Shown here: piece after piece, positions 16,827 to 20,337 of the stretch | Layout of the letters: each line of letters starts with the position of its first letter | Numbering within the stretch: the first letter of the stretch is position 1 | Source: a virus | Virus record (IMG/VR): IMGVR_UViG_3300032288_001910 | Coordinates: 1-20,337 of that record | DNA: 20,337 nucleotides | Strand: one strand, 5' to 3' | Translations under genes and position numbers: made by a program | The notes under the pieces: generated by a model | What the model was told of the DNA's origin: nothing | Seen by the model: only the letters and a program-made list of their open reading frames with translations | The model's database searches: none

Positions 16827-17036
16827 ATGGAAAACGATTCAACAAAGGTAAACGTAACACTTGGATATACTCTTAACCTGGGAAATTTCCAGTCACTAAG
16901 ACTTGACCTTGGCGTTATTGACAGCAAGCGTGATGGTGAAACAATAGAGCAGGCTTTTGATCGTGTCTATAAGTTTGTAGAAGATAAACTTACAGAGAAG
17001 ATTAAGGAAGCACAAGAAGAGGCTTCCGAAGGATAA
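16827..17036 (+). CDS. Small conserved-looking protein of unknown function
   Basis: This 69-residue protein begins with an alternating beta-like segment (VNVTLGYTLNLGNFQSLRLD) and ends in an acidic, helical, coiled-coil-prone tail (AFDRVYKFVEDKLTEKIKEA). The start has only a weak ribosome site (GGGTGA close to the ATG). It overlaps the next gene by one base (TAATG) and heads the run of replication genes. I do not recognise a family. The beta-then-helix build could form a small dimer. Confidence 0.6.
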   Translation: MENDSTKVNVTLGYTLNLGNFQSLRLDLGVIDSKRDGETIEQAFDRVYKFVEDKLTEKIKEAQEEASEG

Positions 17037-17344
17037 TGGCTGACCGCAAAGACCGCATGGCTTTGCTCAGTAGATTCAACAAATTTTATACACAACGCTA
17101 TGAGCGTAAGTCTAATATGAACTTAAATGTTGAACAGTGGGCAGCAGATGCTCTCGTAGAATCATACGGTATTTCTGAATGCTATGATTTATTAGAATAT
17201 TACTTTAGTGTTGCACAAGATCCAACATGGAATTATTTTGCTTACAATGCAGAAAAAATTCTTAATGGTAAACTAGAAGTAGAAGAAGACATTAAGCAAA
17301 GAGCAGAACTAAGAAAAAAGGCAAAGGAGTGGCTAAGTGAATAA
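17036..17344 (+). CDS. Unknown protein upstream of the helicase; possible helicase loader
   Basis: This 102-residue, mostly helical, highly charged protein has N-terminal basic residues (ADRKDRMALLSRF), a central aromatic segment (SYGISECYDLLEYYFSVAQD) and a charged C-terminal helix. It is coupled to the gene before by a one-base overlap and to the DnaB-type helicase gene by an eight-base overlap. In many phages the gene just before the helicase encodes its loader, and small helical loaders are common. This is a positional guess; no loader motif is visible. Confidence 0.55.
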   Translation: MADRKDRMALLSRFNKFYTQRYERKSNMNLNVEQWAADALVESYGISECYDLLEYYFSVAQDPTWNYFAYNAEKILNGKLEVEEDIKQRAELRKKAKEWLSE

Positions 17345-18560
17345 TACAGAAGCAAAAGTAATCTCCGCAGTATTGGCCGATAAACAACTTCATGTTTTGC
17401 TTCAGGCAAATGTAGAGACATTGCTTCGTACACATAACGATGTATGGAATTTTATTAGACTGTATGCAGAAAATAATGGCACAGTCCCACCAACATCATT
17501 AGTTGTAGAAAAGTTTAGAGACTTCCAGCCAGTACAAGGTATAGGAGCAACAAAGCATCACCTAGAAGAACTGCAAACAGAATACTTAAACGATAGCCTT
17601 AAGGATATTCTAAGGTCCGCAGCAGGTGAAGTTCAAAATGGGCAAGGATCAATGGCACTTGAAGATCTTATTGCAAAGACTTCACAACTTAAAAAGAATA
17701 CATCTGCAATCCGTGATATTGATGCAACAGATATTGATTCTGCAATTGCATATTTTGAACAAGTAAAAGAACAACAGGCATTGGGCCATAGAGGAATTAA
17801 AACAGGTTTGCCAGGGTTTGATAACTATCTACCATCTGGAATTATGCCAGGGCAGTTAGGAGTCTTTCTAGCATATCCAGGTATCGGAAAGTCATGGATG
17901 GCTTTATACTTTGCTGTGCAAGCCTGGAAACAGGGCAAGACTCCACTCATAATCTCTCTTGAAATGAGTGAAACAGAAGTTCGTAATCGTGCTTTTACCA
18001 TTATGGGTGAAGGACTTTGGTCTCACCGTAAACTATCCAATGGTGAAGTAGAACTTGATATGATGAAGAAGTGGCATACAGATAAGATTGAAGGTCGCCC
18101 ACCATTCCATATCATATCTAATGACTCTGGTGGTGAAGTAACTCCATCAGTTATTCGTGGAAAACTAGATCAGTATAAGCCAGACTTTGTTGTGGTTGAC
18201 TATCTTCAGTTAATGAATCCAAACCAGAAGGCTGATAATGAAACGGTAAAGATGAAAAACCTTTCACGAGAACTTAAACTTATGGCTATTAGTGAAGAGG
18301 TACCAATCATTGCTATCTCATCTGCTACTCCAGACGATGTAAAGGATTTGTCAACAGTTCCTACCCTTGCACAAACAGCATGGTCTAGACAGATTGCCTA
18401 TGATGCTGACTGGGTTTTAGCACTTGGTCGTGCAAGCAATAGTGATATTATTGAGTGTGCATTTAGAAAGAACCGTAATGGTTTTATGGGAGATTTCCTA
18501 GTTCAGTGTGATTTTGACAAAGGTTATTATCGTTACAAGGATTTTGAAGATGGCAAGTAA
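17337..18560 (+). CDS. DnaB-family replicative helicase
   Basis: This 407-residue protein has a GTG start with AAAGGAG seven bases upstream, overlapping the previous gene by eight bases. It drives strand separation at the fork as a ring-shaped 5'-to-3' helicase. Visible motifs: Walker A AYPGIGKS (179-186, the DnaB-type variant AxPxxGK[ST]), catalytic Glu209 in SLEMSETEVRNR, Walker B VVVDYLQLM (Asp288), and the C-terminal KNRNG with a likely arginine finger (Arg380). The N-terminal 150 residues form a short DnaB-like helical domain. At the H3 position, where DnaB proteins have SQLNR, it reads ISSATPDD (327-334), lacking the usual Gln. The primase gene overlaps its last 11 bases. Confidence 0.9.
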   Translation: MNNTEAKVISAVLADKQLHVLLQANVETLLRTHNDVWNFIRLYAENNGTVPPTSLVVEKFRDFQPVQGIGATKHHLEELQTEYLNDSLKDILRSAAGEVQNGQGSMALEDLIAKTSQLKKNTSAIRDIDATDIDSAIAYFEQVKEQQALGHRGIKTGLPGFDNYLPSGIMPGQLGVFLAYPGIGKSWMALYFAVQAWKQGKTPLIISLEMSETEVRNRAFTIMGEGLWSHRKLSNGEVELDMMKKWHTDKIEGRPPFHIISNDSGGEVTPSVIRGKLDQYKPDFVVVDYLQLMNPNQKADNETVKMKNLSRELKLMAISEEVPIIAISSATPDDVKDLSTVPTLAQTAWSRQIAYDADWVLALGRASNSDIIECAFRKNRNGFMGDFLVQCDFDKGYYRYKDFEDGK

Positions 18561-19476
18561 AGACATATATACAGAAGAACAGATTCGCCGTGTTCTTAAT
18601 GGAGCAGGAGTTGATATTGAGGCTGAGTTTGGTTCTGACTTTATTATTTTTTGTCCATATCACAATAACAATAGAACACCTGCTGGAGAAGTTTCAAAAG
18701 AAAATGGTTTGTTCTTTTGCTTTGGTTGCCAAACCACAAAAAATTTAACAGAACTAATTATGTTTACTTCTAATAGAACATACTTTGAGGCTGTTAGGTA
18801 TATTAAAAGTAAAGAGCAAGAATCAGATCTCACCTCAGTAATAAATAAAGCATTGTATGCACCAGCAGACTTTGTACAGTATGACGAGTTGCTTATTAAG
18901 AGATTAAATAATCAAGCCATTGATTCTCCAAGAGCAATGAGATATTTTGAGGGTCGCAGCATAACAAAAGATTCTGTGGTAAAATTTAATCTTGGGTATT
19001 CAGAAAAACAAGATTCAGTAATTATTCCAATGGCTACTCCAGATGGTATGTGTATTGGATTTGTTGCTAGAACTGTTGAGGGTAAAGACTTCAAGAATAC
19101 CCCAGGTCTACCAAAAAGTAAAATTTTGTTTAACTTGCATAGAGTTAAAACATCAACAACAGTCTACGTAGTTGAATCATCATTTGATGCTATTAGACTT
19201 GATCAAGTAGGTTTCCCAGCAGTTGCAACACTGGGTGCTAACGTATCTGTTTCACAGATTAAACTGTTAGAGAAGTACTTCAATAATGTTGTACTTGTTG
19301 CAGACAACGATGAGGCTGGCGCTATCATGAAAGATAAACTAGTTGAAAAACTAGGTCACCTTGTCACAGTAATACAACTAGATAAAAAATACAAAGACAT
19401 AGGCGATATGGATGATGATGCAATTAGAAAACTGGAGTTTCAGTTTGACAACTCTATCATCTCTATGCTAAAATAA
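18550..19476 (+). CDS. Compact DnaG-type primase
   Basis: This is a 308-residue protein. I chose the ATG at 18550, which overlaps the helicase end by 11 bases; a start at 18508 would add 14 residues unlike the family. It makes RNA primers for replication. A CHC2-type zinc finger has Cys35, His38, Cys57 and Cys60 (CPYH ... CFGC). The TOPRIM core has Glu209 and Asp213 (VVESSFDAIRL), then Asp252 and Asp254 (VADNDEAG). It stops soon after the TOPRIM and lacks the C-terminal helicase-binding domain of bacterial DnaG. TOPRIM motif 1 reads ESSFD rather than the usual EGYFD, but the catalytic Glu and Asp are kept. A promoter for the next gene lies in its 3' end. Confidence 0.88.
   Translation: MASKDIYTEEQIRRVLNGAGVDIEAEFGSDFIIFCPYHNNNRTPAGEVSKENGLFFCFGCQTTKNLTELIMFTSNRTYFEAVRYIKSKEQESDLTSVINKALYAPADFVQYDELLIKRLNNQAIDSPRAMRYFEGRSITKDSVVKFNLGYSEKQDSVIIPMATPDGMCIGFVARTVEGKDFKNTPGLPKSKILFNLHRVKTSTTVYVVESSFDAIRLDQVGFPAVATLGANVSVSQIKLLEKYFNNVVLVADNDEAGAIMKDKLVEKLGHLVTVIQLDKKYKDIGDMDDDAIRKLEFQFDNSIISMLK
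19445..19474 (+). promoter_or_regulatory. Candidate promoter for the ssDNA-binding protein gene
   Basis: A perfect -35 TTGACA (19445-19450), an 18-base spacer and -10 TAAAAT (19469-19474, five of six bases) preceded by TGC, an extended -10. Transcription would start near 19481. The short leader would keep the AGGAG at 19494-19498 before the ATG at 19508. It lies in the last codons of the primase gene. This is the best promoter match in the window. Confidence 0.55.
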
Positions 19477-19507
19477 AACATAAACAAACATATAGGAGAA
19501 AAATAAA

Positions 19508-20161
19508 ATGGCTATTGTAAAGGGACTAAAAAATATCAACGCATTGGTAGATAAGCCCAAGTATGAAGGAACAGGCAGTAAGGTTCGTTGGCTAAAGTTG
19601 GCTGATGGACAATCAGTAAAGATCCGTTTCATTGAAGAACTTGATGAAGACTCAGCAAACTATAATGAAGGTCGTGGTCTTGCACTCGTTGTTTCAGAAC
19701 ACACAAACCCAAAGGACTACAAGCGCAAGGCTGTAGACACAATGGATACAGAAGGTCGTGACTGGGCAGAAGAGATGCACCGCAAGGATCCAAAGGCAGG
19801 CTGGAGAGCACGTCTTCGTTTCTATTGCAACGTACTTGTAGATGATGGCATTGAGGCACCATACGTGGCTATTTGGTCAATGGGTGTTAGCAAGCAGTCT
19901 GCATTTAATACTATTCGTGAATATGCACTGGAGACAGGCAGTATTTCAAATCTTACCTGGAAGGTAAAGCGTAATGGTCAGGGAACTGAAACATCTTACA
20001 CACTTATTCCAGGTGGTCCAGATAAGGAACCATTTGATTGGTCAACTGTTGAGCCATTCCCACTAGAAAAGGCACTCAATAAGATTCCTTATGCTGAACA
20101 AGAAGCCTTTTATCTAGGCTTTGACACACCAGGTACTACATCCACAAACATGGATTGGTAA
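19508..20161 (+). CDS. Probable single-stranded DNA-binding protein
   Basis: This 217-residue protein has an ATG with AGGAG nine bases upstream. A position between primase and polymerase and a beta-rich first half (GSKVRWLKLADGQSVKIRF, ARLRFYCNVLVDDGIEAPYV) suggest a gp32-like ssDNA-binding protein protecting template strands at the fork. Residues 65-91 (EHTNPKDYKRKAVD, TEGRDWAEEMHRKD) lie where gp32 has its zinc module. Here His65 is followed by Asp77, Asp85 and Glu88, not cysteines; the only cysteine is Cys107. The tail after residue 200 (FYLGFDTPGTTSTNMDW) ends in Asp-Trp, recalling the acidic/aromatic tips of phage ssDNA-binding proteins. Family membership rests on context and pattern; no database check was possible. 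A strong promoter and ribosome site fit an abundant protein. Confidence 0.6.
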   Translation: MAIVKGLKNINALVDKPKYEGTGSKVRWLKLADGQSVKIRFIEELDEDSANYNEGRGLALVVSEHTNPKDYKRKAVDTMDTEGRDWAEEMHRKDPKAGWRARLRFYCNVLVDDGIEAPYVAIWSMGVSKQSAFNTIREYALETGSISNLTWKVKRNGQGTETSYTLIPGGPDKEPFDWSTVEPFPLEKALNKIPYAEQEAFYLGFDTPGTTSTNMDW

Positions 20162-20169
20162 TTGCCTAG

Positions 20170-20337
20170 GTGAATTACGTAGGCTTACATGTCCACACAC
20201 ACTATTCACTAATGGATGGTGTTGCTACTCCAGAAGAATATATTGACCGAGCAGTTGAACTTGGTATGCCAGCATTGGCTATCACAGATCACGGAACCTT
20301 ATCTGGGCATCGGGAACTGTACCGAATTGCAAAAGCA
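20170..20337 (+). CDS. dnaE: DNA polymerase III alpha subunit, PHP domain start (3' end outside window)
   Basis: The first 56 codons are present. The GTG at 20170 directly follows an in-frame TAG, so nothing earlier is possible, and the next ATG (20212) would remove the conserved start motif. The ribosome site is weak. GLHVHTHYSLMDG (5-17) and GMPALAITDHGTLSG (32-46) are the first two PHP motifs of DnaE-type polymerases, with metal-ligand histidines His7, His9 and His41 intact. With helicase, primase and ssDNA-binding protein genes just before it, a replicative polymerase is far more likely than a free PHP phosphatase. An intact PHP site suggests 3'-5' proofreading activity, as in some actinobacterial DnaE1 proteins; the rest of the gene is not visible. 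Confidence 0.8.
   Translation, partial: MNYVGLHVHTHYSLMDGVATPEEYIDRAVELGMPALAITDHGTLSGHRELYRIAKA

Noticed and set aside
20164-20184. GCCTA/TAGGC inverted repeat around the polymerase start codon
   Set aside because: The stem is only 5 bp with an 11-base loop and no U-run, so it is neither a terminator nor a convincing control hairpin.
1-20337. tRNA genes, CRISPR arrays, insertion sequences, integrase, lysis genes and terminators
   Set aside because: No cloverleaf, regular spaced repeat, transposase or recombinase motif, holin/endolysin or GC-stem with T-run was recognised, and the coding density leaves almost no room for them.

Overview
The window looks like part of the genome of a tailed double-stranded DNA phage with a long, flexible (siphovirus-type) tail. 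All genes are on the + strand, packed almost end to end, and no intergenic gap exceeds about 35 bases. The DNA is A+T-rich by eye, and arginine is mostly AGA. The protein set (a tail assembly chaperone ending in an LDYEEKKFLAAIQGVDLEG-type segment, a very long tape measure, a huge hub protein, small lectin-like tail-tip proteins, then a DnaB/DnaG/ssDNA-binding/PolIII-alpha block) resembles, from memory, phages of Actinobacteria. The A+T bias would fit an A+T-rich, perhaps aquatic, actinobacterial host. The host is an inference; nothing in the window names it.

Left part (1-8098), tail shaft: the 3' part of a long tail assembly chaperone gene, a second short chaperone-like gene, and a 2405-residue tape measure protein. 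Middle part (8098-16119), tail tip and adhesion: a distal-tail-like protein, a 1506-residue hub with sugar-binding-like beta-sandwich modules, and four smaller structural proteins. The last of these carries a region resembling an H-type lectin. These genes touch or overlap at TAATG-type junctions, which suggests translational coupling.

Boundary (16129-16808): a small zinc-ribbon protein gene overlaps a gene for a MerR-like helix-turn-helix protein. Right part (16827-20337), DNA replication: two small unknown genes, a DnaB-family helicase, a compact DnaG-type primase, a likely ssDNA-binding protein and the start of a DNA polymerase III alpha subunit (PHP domain). The window cuts off the polymerase.

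Bacterial-type promoters are proposed at three places. The best is TTGACA-18-TAAAAT with an extended -10, inside the 3' end of the primase gene and directed at the ssDNA-binding protein gene. No lysis gene, integrase, tRNA, CRISPR array, insertion sequence or terminator was recognised. The observations most worth a second look are the duplicated tail chaperone without a visible frameshift, the layered carbohydrate-binding modules in the tail tip, a strong RNA hairpin whose loop can pair with an upstream segment in the gene at 14012, and an ssDNA-binding protein with acidic residues where a zinc module may once have had cysteines.
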